Shown here: piece by piece, positions 17,757-26,083 of the stretch
Layout of the letters: every line of letters starts with the position of its first letter
Numbering within the stretch: the first letter of the stretch is position 1
Assembly: GCF_900880625.1 (NCBI RefSeq)
Contig: NZ_CAAHFB010000001.1
Location: 1,426,001 to 1,490,000, forward strand
DNA from: Halorhabdus rudnickae
Lineage (GTDB): Archaea; Halobacteriota; Halobacteria; Halobacteriales; Haloarculaceae
Direction: 5' to 3'
Length of the DNA: 64,000 nt
Translations under genes and position numbers: made by a program
Notes under the pieces: model-generated
Told to the model about the DNA's origin: nothing
Database searches by the model: none
Seen by the model: only the letters and a program-made list of their open reading frames with translations

Positions 17757-18431
17757 TCAGACGCCGTTCAGCTCTGAGACGAGTTCGGCAAGCGTCGCCA
17801 GGTCGTACTGTCCGGGTGCTGTCGCCTCGGCCGGATCAACCGGCGCGTACCCGATCCGCGAGCCATAGAGCGGCGCGACCGCTCGGGAGTGCCGGCCCGC
17901 CTCGCCCATCGCCATCGTCGCGACGGTTTCTCCCTCAACGGTCGCCGCCCGTGTCGCCACCAGCAGGTCGAGCACGTCGTCGGGCGTCTCGGCCGTGACG
18001 GCGAGTTTGCCGACATCGCCGTACTCACAGGCCGTCCGGAGGGCAGCCTGCAACTCGCCCATCGGCGGCGTCCCCTCGAAGTCGTGCGTCGAGACGATCA
18101 CACTGACGTCGTGTTCCCGAGCGGTCTCGATGACGCGATCGGCCGCGCCCTCGCGAGCGCTCTGTAGTTCCACGTCGACGGCGGCGACGGCATCGTCAGT
18201 GACCGCTGCCTCCAGGGCCGCCAGCCGACCATCCGCCTCGGCCTCCCCACCCTCCCACTCGGGGCGGTTGGTCACCAACAGCGGTAATTCGCCGCCGTAG
18301 TCCGACAACTGCGAAAGGGGGTCGGCCGCCATGTCCATCCGCAACTCGACCAGGTCGGCGTGCTCGCGGGCCGCCGGCTCGTCGTCCAGATCCGCCGTAG
18401 CAGCCGCCAGTCGAAACGACTCGAAGTTCAT
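17757..18431 (-). CDS. aroD: Type I 3-dehydroquinate dehydratase
   Basis: A 224-residue class I aldolase-type enzyme that dehydrates 3-dehydroquinate to 3-dehydroshikimate. It shows ELRMD near the N-terminus, the conserved VIVSTHDFEGTPP (catalytic His) and the Schiff-base Lys in GKLAVTAET, followed by MAMGEAGRHSRAVAPLYGSRIGYA. It takes the product of the 3-dehydroquinate synthase II encoded 1.3 kb away. It is a single gene on the minus strand. Confidence 0.95.
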   Translation of the reverse strand: MNFESFRLAAATADLDDEPAAREHADLVELRMDMAADPLSQLSDYGGELPLLVTNRPEWEGGEAEADGRLAALEAAVTDDAVAAVDVELQSAREGAADRVIETAREHDVSVIVSTHDFEGTPPMGELQAALRTACEYGDVGKLAVTAETPDDVLDLLVATRAATVEGETVATMAMGEAGRHSRAVAPLYGSRIGYAPVDPAEATAPGQYDLATLAELVSELNGV

Positions 18432-18612
18432 ATCGGGCCTGGGTCGCCAGTTGGCAAAAACGCCCCGTCTCGATTATCTCCGAAATCTCTGTGCTTCGAG
18501 GCTCAGGGAGTTACCGCCCTCGACCAGTGTCACCGCTATCCGCTGTGACTGAATGGGACGTCTCTCTTCGACACCCATTACATCTATTACTCGTTGTTAC
18601 ATAGGTTTCGTC

Positions 18613-18966
18613 ATGCCCATCGACATCAAACACTTCGAAGAACGTCCCATCGAGGAACTCAAGGCGGGTGGACGAACAAACGCGGAGGAAATCCTTTCCT
18701 TTCTCGCTTCGTCACCGGACCAAGCGTACACGCCAAAGGAGATCCACGAGGCCACTGGCGTCAAACGAGGGAGCGTCGGTGTCGTCCTCTCTCGTCTCGA
18801 GGGACGGGGACTCCTGAGACACCGGGGGGATTACTGGACGATTGCCGACGACGTGGACGTGGGAACGACGCTGAGTGCGATGTCGACCGCGCGGACGGCA
18901 TCTGATCGCCTCGGATCGGAAGACCCCGACGAGTGGGGCCCCGGCGTAGACGAAAACGAGGGATGA
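18613..18966 (+). CDS. Winged-helix (MarR-like) DNA-binding protein, partner of a PemK-like protein
   Basis: A 117-residue protein. Residues about 5-75 form a winged helix: RTNAEEILSFLASSPDQAYTPKEIHEATGVKRGSVGVVLSRLEGRGLLRHRGDYWTI, with the recognition helix in KRGSVGVVLSRL. The acidic C-terminus may contact the partner. The start at 18613 was preferred to the upstream in-frame ATG at 18553 because the domain begins just after it. Its TGA overlaps the ATG of the PemK-like gene by 4 bp, typical of a toxin-antitoxin or regulator-effector pair. Confidence 0.7.
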   Translation: MPIDIKHFEERPIEELKAGGRTNAEEILSFLASSPDQAYTPKEIHEATGVKRGSVGVVLSRLEGRGLLRHRGDYWTIADDVDVGTTLSAMSTARTASDRLGSEDPDEWGPGVDENEG

Positions 18967-19301
18967 GTCACGAACAGGGAGCGGTTTGGTGGGGGCCAGC
19001 ACCACACAAAGCCGATCCGGCGTACCGCCCCTGGCTGGTTGTCAGCGATACCGCCCATCCGTTTGCGGACGTCGAGTCGATCGTCGTCGGGATGACGACC
19101 CAACGACATCCAGACGGGATTGTCGTCCCCGACGACGCGTGGATCCGGGGCGGATCAGAGAAACGTGCGTACATTTCACCATAGTACGTGATGACGATCA
19201 AGGACCGCGACCTCGAGGACCACCAGGGGACACTGACCCCTGCCTTGGTCACGGAAGCGATCGACGCACTCCAGCAGTATCTCCCTGCGCCCACCGGCTA
19301 A
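18963..19301 (+). pseudogene. PemK/MazF-like protein interrupted by an in-frame TAG
   Basis: The frame starts MSHEQGAVWWGPAPHKADPAYRPWLVVSD, the beta-barrel start of PemK/MazF-type proteins, and would run 112 residues to TAA at 19299-19301. Codon 74 (19182-19184) is TAG. The frame continues in register as YVMTIKDRDLEDHQGTL, and the position is where I expect Trp in haloarchaeal homologues (SP-W-YV), so a single TGG-to-TAG change explains it. The product would be a 73-residue fragment lacking the C-terminal strand and helix. MazF-type proteins are RNA-cleaving toxins; loss of the effector with an intact upstream HTH gene is plausible. Confidence 0.75.
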
Positions 19302-19365
19302 GTCGCCATCTCTGCTCGATGGGCGACAGCAGTCGCGCTACTTCGTCGAGAACTGCCGGCAGTGT

Positions 19366-20400
19366 TCACTCCTGCGCTTCGAGCGGTACGTGCATCGCCG
19401 CGTAGCCGTCCGCTGTCTCCCGTACCGACTCGACTGCGTACAGTCGCAACTCCCGCTCCTGTTTCGTCCGGACGGGCGTTTCGTAGTGCTCGTTCTCGTA
19501 GGCGAGATCCGCTCCCTCGGCCTCCTGTTCGGTGACCCACTCGCGGTGACGTTCGAGCCGTCGGGTCGCACGCTCGCGGGACCGTTCGGCAACCCCCTCG
19601 ATACGGTCGTCGAACGTCGCCCGGAGGTCGGCGTCGCGTTCGTAGCCGACCGAGTTTCGACCGGCCAACAGTGTCGCGAGCGTCGTCGTCCCGGTCCCCC
19701 AGAAGGGATCGAGGACGGTGTCGCCGTAGACGGAAAACATCCGGATCAAGCGAAGCGGGATTTCGATCGGGAACGCGCCAGAACGGTCACGGACGCTCTC
19801 GGCGAGCGTCTGATCGGTCCCCCGAACGTCCCAGAGGTCGGAGAACCAGCGATTGCGCTCCTCCCAGAAATAGGCGCTCTCGTAGCGCGCCTCGTCGCGG
19901 GGCGGAAACGAACGACGTTCGCCGTTGCGAAAGAGCAGAATCGACTCGTGTTCGAGAGTCGGGTAGGCGTTCGGCGGAAGCATGCCCGATCCCATGAACT
20001 TCGCGGCGCTGTTGGCGGGTTTGCGCCAGACGACGTCCGGCAGCACGTCGAATCCCAGGTCACACATTCGATCCGTGATCTCGGCGGCGTTTGGGTACTG
20101 CTGGAAGCGCTCCAGCGTGCGCGTGGCGTCGCCGACGTTGATCGCAGCCATACCCCCGTCGACGAGCACGCGTCGGAGTTCCGTCCAGACCGTCCCGAGG
20201 AGGTCGTGCATCAGCTCGAAGGCCCGCTCGCCGTTCTCGGCGGCGAGCGCGTCGCCGATCGCGGGATCCTGTGCGGTGAAAGCGTCGTCCCACATCTCGA
20301 TCATCGGATACGGCGGCGAGGTGACGACGAGGTCGACCGAGTCCGACGGGAGATCCAGCTCGCGGGCGTCCCCCGTGACGACCGCGTGGGTGGTTTCCAT
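19366..20400 (-). CDS. Solitary beta-class DNA methyltransferase, probably CTAG N4-cytosine
   Basis: A 344-residue amino-methyltransferase. The catalytic motif TSPPYPMIEMWDD (residues about 28-40) precedes the SAM-binding DPFWGTGTTTLATLLAGRNSVGYE (about 230-255), which is the beta-class order. SPPY is typical of N4-cytosine enzymes. The sequence around it recalls the haloarchaeal orphan enzyme Zim, related to M.MthZI, which modifies CTAG; this is recognition from memory, not a search. No restriction endonuclease gene is adjacent, so it is an orphan with a likely regulatory or protective role. In Haloferax I recall zim lying near aglD, and an AglD-like gene is 2.4 kb away here. Confidence 0.8.
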   Translation of the reverse strand: METTHAVVTGDARELDLPSDSVDLVVTSPPYPMIEMWDDAFTAQDPAIGDALAAENGERAFELMHDLLGTVWTELRRVLVDGGMAAINVGDATRTLERFQQYPNAAEITDRMCDLGFDVLPDVVWRKPANSAAKFMGSGMLPPNAYPTLEHESILLFRNGERRSFPPRDEARYESAYFWEERNRWFSDLWDVRGTDQTLAESVRDRSGAFPIEIPLRLIRMFSVYGDTVLDPFWGTGTTTLATLLAGRNSVGYERDADLRATFDDRIEGVAERSRERATRRLERHREWVTEQEAEGADLAYENEHYETPVRTKQERELRLYAVESVRETADGYAAMHVPLEAQE

Positions 20401-20546
20401 ATCCGGGAGTAGTCCCGAGGAGTGACGTGGTTTGTGATCCGAACCGACGGTCGGATCGGTAGCGACCGGGACTGGGGACGAATCGACGTGACCGTCGAAT
20501 CGAGTCGAAAAGAGACTGCGACAGACGGCCTACAAGGCAGCGAGGT

Positions 20547-21434
20547 TCACTGGTTCAGCATCGACTGCAGTTCGTTGACCTTCGCGGACTGTTGCTGGTT
20601 GGCGGCGGCGATGTCCTCGATCTCCTCGGCAACCTCTTCGGCAGTCTCTGCGGTCCGGTCGACCATACTGGCGACTTCCTCGGTGGAAGCGGCCTGATCG
20701 TCGGTGGCCTCGGCAACCTCCTGGGCACCCTCGGCGGCCTCGGTGACAGCCTGGTCGATCTTCTGGAGAATGTCGACGGTCTCGCCCACCTGATCGATCC
20801 CCGCCTCGACCTGTTCGTTGGCCTCTTCGATACTCTCGACGGTGCTTTCGGTGTCGGCCTTGATGTCGGCGACCATGGCCTCTATCTCCGTGGCGTTCTG
20901 CTGAGACTCCTCGGCGAGACTCTTGACCTCGTCGGCGACGACAGCAAAGCCCTCACCGGCCTCGCCGGCGCGGGCAGCCTCAATGGAGGCGTTCAGCGCC
21001 AGCATGTTCGTCTGGTCGGCGATGTCGTTGATCACCTCGACGATCTCGTCGATCTCGTCGATGCGCTCGCGCAACTGCTCGACGTCTGTCGAGACGTCCT
21101 TGTTCGCGTCGTCGACGGACTCCATGGCGTCGATCGCGTCGTCAGCGACGTCCCGTCCCTGGTCGGCCAGCTGGCTGGCCTGCTGGCTGACGGCCTTGAC
21201 CTCGTTGGCGCTCGAGGCGACCTCCTCGACCGTCGCCGAGAGGTTCGACACCTCGCCGGCGACCTCTTGCATGTTTGTCGACTGTTCCTGAGCGAGGTCG
21301 GTGATCTGTTGGGAACTCCGCGAGACGTTCTCGGATGTCTGCAATAGCTCGTCGATCGCGCTCCCGAGTTCCGTCGAGGACACCGAACTGACGCCGTCGA
21401 GATCAGCGCCCGCGTTACCCGAATCTGATGCCAT
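20547..21434 (-). CDS. Soluble methyl-accepting chemotaxis transducer
   Basis: A 295-residue protein that is almost entirely the cytoplasmic signalling coiled coil of an MCP/Htr. The hairpin tip is INDIADQTNMLALNASIEAARAGEAGEGFAVVADEVKSLAEES, which binds CheW and CheA. There is no transmembrane segment, HAMP or recognisable sensor domain, only about 30 preceding residues. Gln/Glu pairs on either side could be methylation sites. It may sense through a partner or an intracellular signal. No che genes adjoin it; cheF is at 55064. Confidence 0.85.
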   Translation of the reverse strand: MASDSGNAGADLDGVSSVSSTELGSAIDELLQTSENVSRSSQQITDLAQEQSTNMQEVAGEVSNLSATVEEVASSANEVKAVSQQASQLADQGRDVADDAIDAMESVDDANKDVSTDVEQLRERIDEIDEIVEVINDIADQTNMLALNASIEAARAGEAGEGFAVVADEVKSLAEESQQNATEIEAMVADIKADTESTVESIEEANEQVEAGIDQVGETVDILQKIDQAVTEAAEGAQEVAEATDDQAASTEEVASMVDRTAETAEEVAEEIEDIAAANQQQSAKVNELQSMLNQ

Positions 21435-21539
21435 ATACCTAAAGGAGTTCGTGCAGGCGGATTAAACGTGACCCTTCGGTTATCAGGTCTGATAGGATTC
21501 GGTGCTGGTCCGTAATCGGCCGGCCAGCTGCGAGCCCGA

Positions 21540-22511
21540 TCAGGCCGCGGGGATCGACTGCTCGGCTTCCAGCAGTTCGTGATAGCGGTTGCGGATGGTG
21601 ACCTCGGAGATGTCCGCGACCTCGCTGACGGCCGCCTGGGTCGTCTTCTCGTTGGTCAACAGGGAGGCGGCGTAGATCGCTGCCGCGGCGAGGCCGACGG
21701 GGCTCTTCCCGGAGTGGACGCCCTCCTCCTTGGCGTTCTGGAGGAGTTCACGGGCACGGCGCTCGGCCTCTTCGCTCAGTTCGAGATCGGACGTAAAGCG
21801 CGGGACGTAACTTTCGGGGTCGGCCGGCTTGACCTCGAGACCGAGTTCACGGACGACGTAGCGGTACGTCCGGGCGATTTCGTCTTTCTCGACGCGGGAG
21901 ACCTCGGTCAGCTCGTCGAGGCTGCGCGGGACGCCAGCCTGGCGTGCGGCGGCGTATACCGAGGCCGTCGAGACACCCTCGATGGAACGACCGGGGAGCA
22001 AGTCCTCGTCGAGGGCGCGCCGATAGATGACCGAGGCCGTTTCGCGGACGCTCTCGGGCAGACCAAGCGCCGACGCCATGCGGTCGATCTCGCCTAAGGC
22101 CTGCTTGAGGTTGCGCTCCTTGGAGTCACGCGTCCGGAAGCGCTCGTTCCACTTCCGGAGGCGCTGCATCTTCTCGCGCTGGCGGGCACCCAGAGAGTTG
22201 CCGTAGGCGTCCTTGTCACGCCAGTCGATGTTGGTCGAGAGCCCCTTGTCGTGCATCATGTTGGTGGTGGGGGCGCCGACGCGTGATTTCTGGTCTTTCT
22301 CTTTGGCGTCGAAGGCGCGCCACTCCGGCCCGGGGTCAATCTCGTCTTCCTCGACCACCAGGCCACAGTCAGTACAGACGGTCTCGCCGCGTTCGGTGTC
22401 AGAAACGAGATTGCCGTCGCACTCCGGACAGGAGACGTCTGTCGATTCCTCTTGCTCTTCGGTCACTGCCGACGATTTCTCGAGTCGCGCTCGTGTGTTT
22501 GTTTCGCTCAT
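21540..22511 (-). CDS. tfb: Transcription initiation factor IIB
   Basis: A 323-residue TFB. Residues about 20-55 are the zinc ribbon (CPECDGN...CTDCGLVV), followed by the B-reader/linker (PGPEWRAFDAKEKDQKSRVGAPTTNMMHDKGLSTNIDW) and two cyclin repeats (about 125-215 and 220-315), the second ending AAIYAASLLTNEKTTQAAVSEVADISEVTIRNRYHELLE. It bridges TBP-TATA and RNA polymerase. Haloarchaea carry several TFBs; which paralogue this is cannot be told. A TATA-like CTTTTACAG lies about 85 bp upstream (22593-22601). Confidence 0.96.
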   Translation of the reverse strand: MSETNTRARLEKSSAVTEEQEESTDVSCPECDGNLVSDTERGETVCTDCGLVVEEDEIDPGPEWRAFDAKEKDQKSRVGAPTTNMMHDKGLSTNIDWRDKDAYGNSLGARQREKMQRLRKWNERFRTRDSKERNLKQALGEIDRMASALGLPESVRETASVIYRRALDEDLLPGRSIEGVSTASVYAAARQAGVPRSLDELTEVSRVEKDEIARTYRYVVRELGLEVKPADPESYVPRFTSDLELSEEAERRARELLQNAKEEGVHSGKSPVGLAAAAIYAASLLTNEKTTQAAVSEVADISEVTIRNRYHELLEAEQSIPAA

Positions 22512-22832
22512 GAGTGTGAAGACGAATACGATCCGGGCGGAGACGTCGAAAACCCGGGCGTTCGATCGGTGAACGATAGGTTATTCCGAAAACTGTAAAA
22601 GTGTTTTGGTACCCTACGAAGTCCCGGCGTTCTGGCGTCCCTGTATACTATTTGGGAACTATTCACACCCCCATTAAAGTATACAACAGTTCGGTTCACA
22701 CCCCGCTCGCTCGTGGAGGGAGCTCTAGTACTCGGCGGGTCGAACGAACTCACCCCAAGTCGAGACGCCGAGCGCTCGCCCAGTAAGGACGCCAATTACT
22801 GGATCAGAGATACCCCTGGGGGACGGTCCGTC
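22512..22832. promoter_or_regulatory. tfb upstream region with paired GTATAC sites
   Basis: This gene-free stretch holds the minus-strand tfb promoter (CTTTTACAG, 22593-22601). Upstream of it are two GTATAC palindromes at 22643-22648 and 22679-22684, starting 36 bp apart, and a TTCACACCCC motif repeated at about 22662 and 22695. The arrangement suggests a regulatory platform, possibly for a dimeric factor. The part nearest 22833 shows nothing recognisable. Confidence 0.4.
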
Positions 22833-24650
22833 TCAGTCCTGACACGCGGCAGACTCGACGCTCCCCTCGGCCTCGGCGCTCTCCTCGACGGCGGTCGTCA
22901 GCGAGACGTTGAGCCAGGCCATCGAGACGAGACCACCGACAATCGTGACGGCGTTTTTCACCGCGTGATCGACGATCGCAACACCTAGCGCGACGGCTGC
23001 CCCGACCGGCGTGAGTCCGACGACGATCAGCGTGAACGCCCCCTCGTAGAGTCCGACGCCGCCCGGCGATAGCGGGAGCACCTTCGCGAGGTTGCCGACG
23101 CTGACGGCGAAGAAACAGACGACGCCGAGCGTGACGATCGACAGTGAGACGTCGAAGGCGGCGAAGACGACGATCGCCGTCACCACGTCGATGGTCCAGA
23201 TCAGGACGCTGGAGGCCGCGACGCGGGCGAAAGCGCGTGAGTCGCTTGCAATCCGCTGGACATCCCCGACGAAGCTCTCGATGACGCCCGCCACGTACTC
23301 GGCGTAGGCGTCGTCACTGAGGCGGGTGAGGACGTCCCGAACGTAATTTTGCTCCGAGCGGGCCGTCAGGACAATCACGGCCGTCACGGCGATGGCCGCC
23401 AGTCCAACCCCGGCAGCGACGAGCAATCCGAGCCGGCCACTCTCACGGCCGTTCGTCAGTTCGGCACTCAACCCAGCGAGGCGAGCCGGATCGCCGACGG
23501 CCAGACCGACCAACATGACACCCGCCAGCGCGGCTATCGTCAGTAGGTCAAAAACGCGTTCGACTGCAAGCGACGCGAACCCGGACGGATACGGGATCGT
23601 TCGTCGGGCTTTCATCACGTACGCACGGATCCCGTCGCCCAGTCTGGCCGGGAACACGAGGTTGCCGGTCTGGCTGATGAAGATCGCTCCCGTCAGGAAG
23701 CCTACGTCCGAAGAAAACCCGAGTTCGGCGAGGATATCCCGGTAGCGATAGCCACGGAGCGGCCAGGAGGTCAGATAGACGAGTCCGGACAGGACGATCA
23801 ACAGTGGGTCGGCCCCACGCATCTCCGCAAGGACTGTCGAAGGATCGAGATACACCGTCATCAGCGCCAGCGCGACGATGACCAGGACCGTCCCCGCGGC
23901 CATGCTCCGGGTGCGCGTGATCCGTGGACTCACCGATAGTTGCCAGAACGTCCGCATAATCTGGCTGCCCATCCCGAAGACGTCCCGAACGAGATCGACT
24001 TTCGAGTCGCCCTTTGGCGTCCAGGAGACCGGGAACTCCGTGACGTCGAACCCGCGACGCTGGGCGCGCACGAGCAGTTCCGTGTCCCAAAACCAGTGTT
24101 CGTCCTCGACCTCGTCGACCAGCGCCTCGAAGGCCTCGCGGTTGATCGCCTTGAAGCCACACTGGTGGTCCTGTAAGTCCGACCGGAGGAACAGGCGCAC
24201 GAGCGTGTTGTACCCGAGACTCGGGATCCCGCGTTTCTTCGGCCGATCGGCCTGACTGTCCGGCAGCCACCGCGACCCCGTTGCCACATCGTAGCCCTCC
24301 GTGCGGACGCTCTCGATCAATTCCTCGAGGTGGGCCATGTCCGTGGCGAGGTCGGTATCGAAGTAGACGAGGGTCTCTCCCTCGGCCCGCTGGAAGGCAT
24401 ACTCCAGGGCGGCGCCGCGGCCCAGCCGCTGGTCGCTGTGGACGTGCCGGACGCGGTCGTCCTCGTTCGCCAACCGGGTGGCGATCTCGGGGGTTCGGTC
24501 CGCACAGCCGTCCTCGGCGACGATCACCTCGAAGCTTCCCCTTGGGAGAAACGTTTCGAGGCGGTCCAGCGTCTCGGCGACGGTCCGCTCGATGGTGTCC
24601 TCCTCGTTGTACGCCGGGAGGACGACGCTGACCGCGACGTCCGACTCCAT
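22833..24650 (-). CDS. AglD-like glycosyltransferase 2 fused to a flippase-like membrane domain
   Basis: A 605-residue protein. Residues 1 to about 240 are a GT2 dolichyl-phosphate sugar synthase: SVVLPAYNEEDTI, VIVAEDGCAD, the DxD-type YFDTDLATDM and DHQCGFKAI, as in DPM-like enzymes. Residues about 255-580 contain seven or eight transmembrane helices of the lysylphosphatidylglycerol-synthase/flippase-like family, with NLVFPARLGDGIRAY and LPLSPGGVGLYEG. The architecture matches AglD of Haloferax, which charges dolichol phosphate with the last hexose of the S-layer N-glycan. It probably supplies a lipid-linked sugar for surface protein glycosylation. Confidence 0.88.
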   Translation of the reverse strand: MESDVAVSVVLPAYNEEDTIERTVAETLDRLETFLPRGSFEVIVAEDGCADRTPEIATRLANEDDRVRHVHSDQRLGRGAALEYAFQRAEGETLVYFDTDLATDMAHLEELIESVRTEGYDVATGSRWLPDSQADRPKKRGIPSLGYNTLVRLFLRSDLQDHQCGFKAINREAFEALVDEVEDEHWFWDTELLVRAQRRGFDVTEFPVSWTPKGDSKVDLVRDVFGMGSQIMRTFWQLSVSPRITRTRSMAAGTVLVIVALALMTVYLDPSTVLAEMRGADPLLIVLSGLVYLTSWPLRGYRYRDILAELGFSSDVGFLTGAIFISQTGNLVFPARLGDGIRAYVMKARRTIPYPSGFASLAVERVFDLLTIAALAGVMLVGLAVGDPARLAGLSAELTNGRESGRLGLLVAAGVGLAAIAVTAVIVLTARSEQNYVRDVLTRLSDDAYAEYVAGVIESFVGDVQRIASDSRAFARVAASSVLIWTIDVVTAIVVFAAFDVSLSIVTLGVVCFFAVSVGNLAKVLPLSPGGVGLYEGAFTLIVVGLTPVGAAVALGVAIVDHAVKNAVTIVGGLVSMAWLNVSLTTAVEESAEAEGSVESAACQD

Positions 24651-24818
24651 TGATAGTTCGTCGGCCAGCGTGGGTCAAGAACCTTCTGATACGATAGGTC
24701 AGAAAACACCCGATCAAGACGCGACTGATCGAGCAATGTCCAGAGTGTGAATTAGCAAGCCCTAACCCGATCACGGCTCCGCCAACGTATAGATGGGACG
24801 ACGATCGGGCGTGCCACC

Positions 24819-26048
24819 TTGGGCGAACGACCGGAGGTCGAGATACCGGTGAACCCACTCGCGTCGATCCGCCGGGAAGCGGCGGCACTGTGGAGCGATG
24901 GGAGAGGCTGGTCGCTGAGCGTCGTCGCCGGCACGTGGGGGCTGTTGCTCGGGGTACGGATGATCTATCCAGTCCTCCTGCCCTCGATCCGGGAGACGTT
25001 CGATCTCTCGCTGACCGTCGCCGGTCTACTGGTTACCATCCTCTGGCTGGGATCCGCTATCGGGCAACTCCCGAGCGGGATGCTCGCCGACCGCTACAGC
25101 GAGCGAAGTGTCATGGCGGCGGGCGTACTGGTCGCCGCGCTGGGGGTCTCGCTGGTCGTTCTCGCGCCGACGGCCGCCGTGCTGTTCGGGGCGACGGCAC
25201 TCGTCGGTCTCGGGCAGTCGCTGTACCCGATTGCTCGGATCACGATCCTCACCGACATGTATCCCGACCGGATCGGCAGCGCACTCGGCGTGACGATGGC
25301 GACCGGCGACCTCGGGCAGACAGTCTTCCCGCCGATCGCGGGGGCCGTAGCCGCCGCGGTCGCCTGGCAGGCCGGTCTCGGGATGATGATTCCCGGCCTC
25401 CTCGTCGGAGCGCTCGCACTCGTGGTCGTACTCCCGGCACAGACTGGCGCTACGGGGAGTGAAACGGAAGACGGCGGGACACTACGGGAGCTTATCGCCG
25501 ACCTCCGGGAGGGTGACATCCTCTTTTTTGCGTTCATCCTCTTTCTGTACATTCTCGTCTGGCAGTCGTTCACGAGCTTCTACCCGACGTATCTCGCCGA
25601 ACAGAAACCACTCTCGGAGACGACAGCGGGACTTCTCTTTAGCCTGTTTTTCGCCGTCGGCGTCGTCGTGAAACCGGCCGCGGGGGTCGCCTACGACCGG
25701 ATCGGGCCGCGCCGCTCGCTGGTGGCGGTGCTCTCCGGCCCGGTGCTCGGGCTGGCAGCACTGCCACTCGTCGACAGCCTCGCGGGAATTATCGTCATCA
25801 CCGCCCTCGTGAGCACGATGCTCGGATCGGGCGCGATCACGCAGTCGTTTCTCTCGGAGGCATTCTCCGAGGAGGCCCGCGGGACTGGTCTCGGCATTGT
25901 CCGGACGACGGCAGCAACGCTGGGCGCAGCGGGGCCCCTGGTCTTCGGGCTGATCGCCGATCGCGGGTTCTTCGACGAGGGGTACTTCCTGCTCGCGGGG
26001 CTGATGGCCGTCATCGTTCTTCTCACGTTGCAGTTCTTCGAGGAGTGA
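24819..26048 (+). CDS. MFS transporter
   Basis: A 409-residue twelve-helix major facilitator. The first helix is WSLSVVAGTWGLLLGVRMIYPVLLPSI, the loop 2-3 signature is GMLADRYSERSVM, and a related loop at helices 8-9 is AGVAYDRIGPRRSLV. The start is uncertain: TTG at 24819 or GTG at 24849, with no in-frame ATG upstream. A TATA-like GTATAG at about 24787-24792 favours the TTG. The substrate is unknown; it resembles drug/organic acid MFS proteins. It is divergent from the AglD-like gene. Confidence 0.85.
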   Translation: MGERPEVEIPVNPLASIRREAAALWSDGRGWSLSVVAGTWGLLLGVRMIYPVLLPSIRETFDLSLTVAGLLVTILWLGSAIGQLPSGMLADRYSERSVMAAGVLVAALGVSLVVLAPTAAVLFGATALVGLGQSLYPIARITILTDMYPDRIGSALGVTMATGDLGQTVFPPIAGAVAAAVAWQAGLGMMIPGLLVGALALVVVLPAQTGATGSETEDGGTLRELIADLREGDILFFAFILFLYILVWQSFTSFYPTYLAEQKPLSETTAGLLFSLFFAVGVVVKPAAGVAYDRIGPRRSLVAVLSGPVLGLAALPLVDSLAGIIVITALVSTMLGSGAITQSFLSEAFSEEARGTGLGIVRTTAATLGAAGPLVFGLIADRGFFDEGYFLLAGLMAVIVLLTLQFFEE

Positions 26049-26083
26049 GCTGTCGATCGAGCGCAAGCGAGCAGAGATCGCCC

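Noticed and set aside
19182-19184. TAG as a pyrrolysine codon in the PemK-like gene
   Set aside because: Haloarchaea are not known to use pyrrolysine, no pyl gene is visible, and a single TGG-to-TAG change is simpler.
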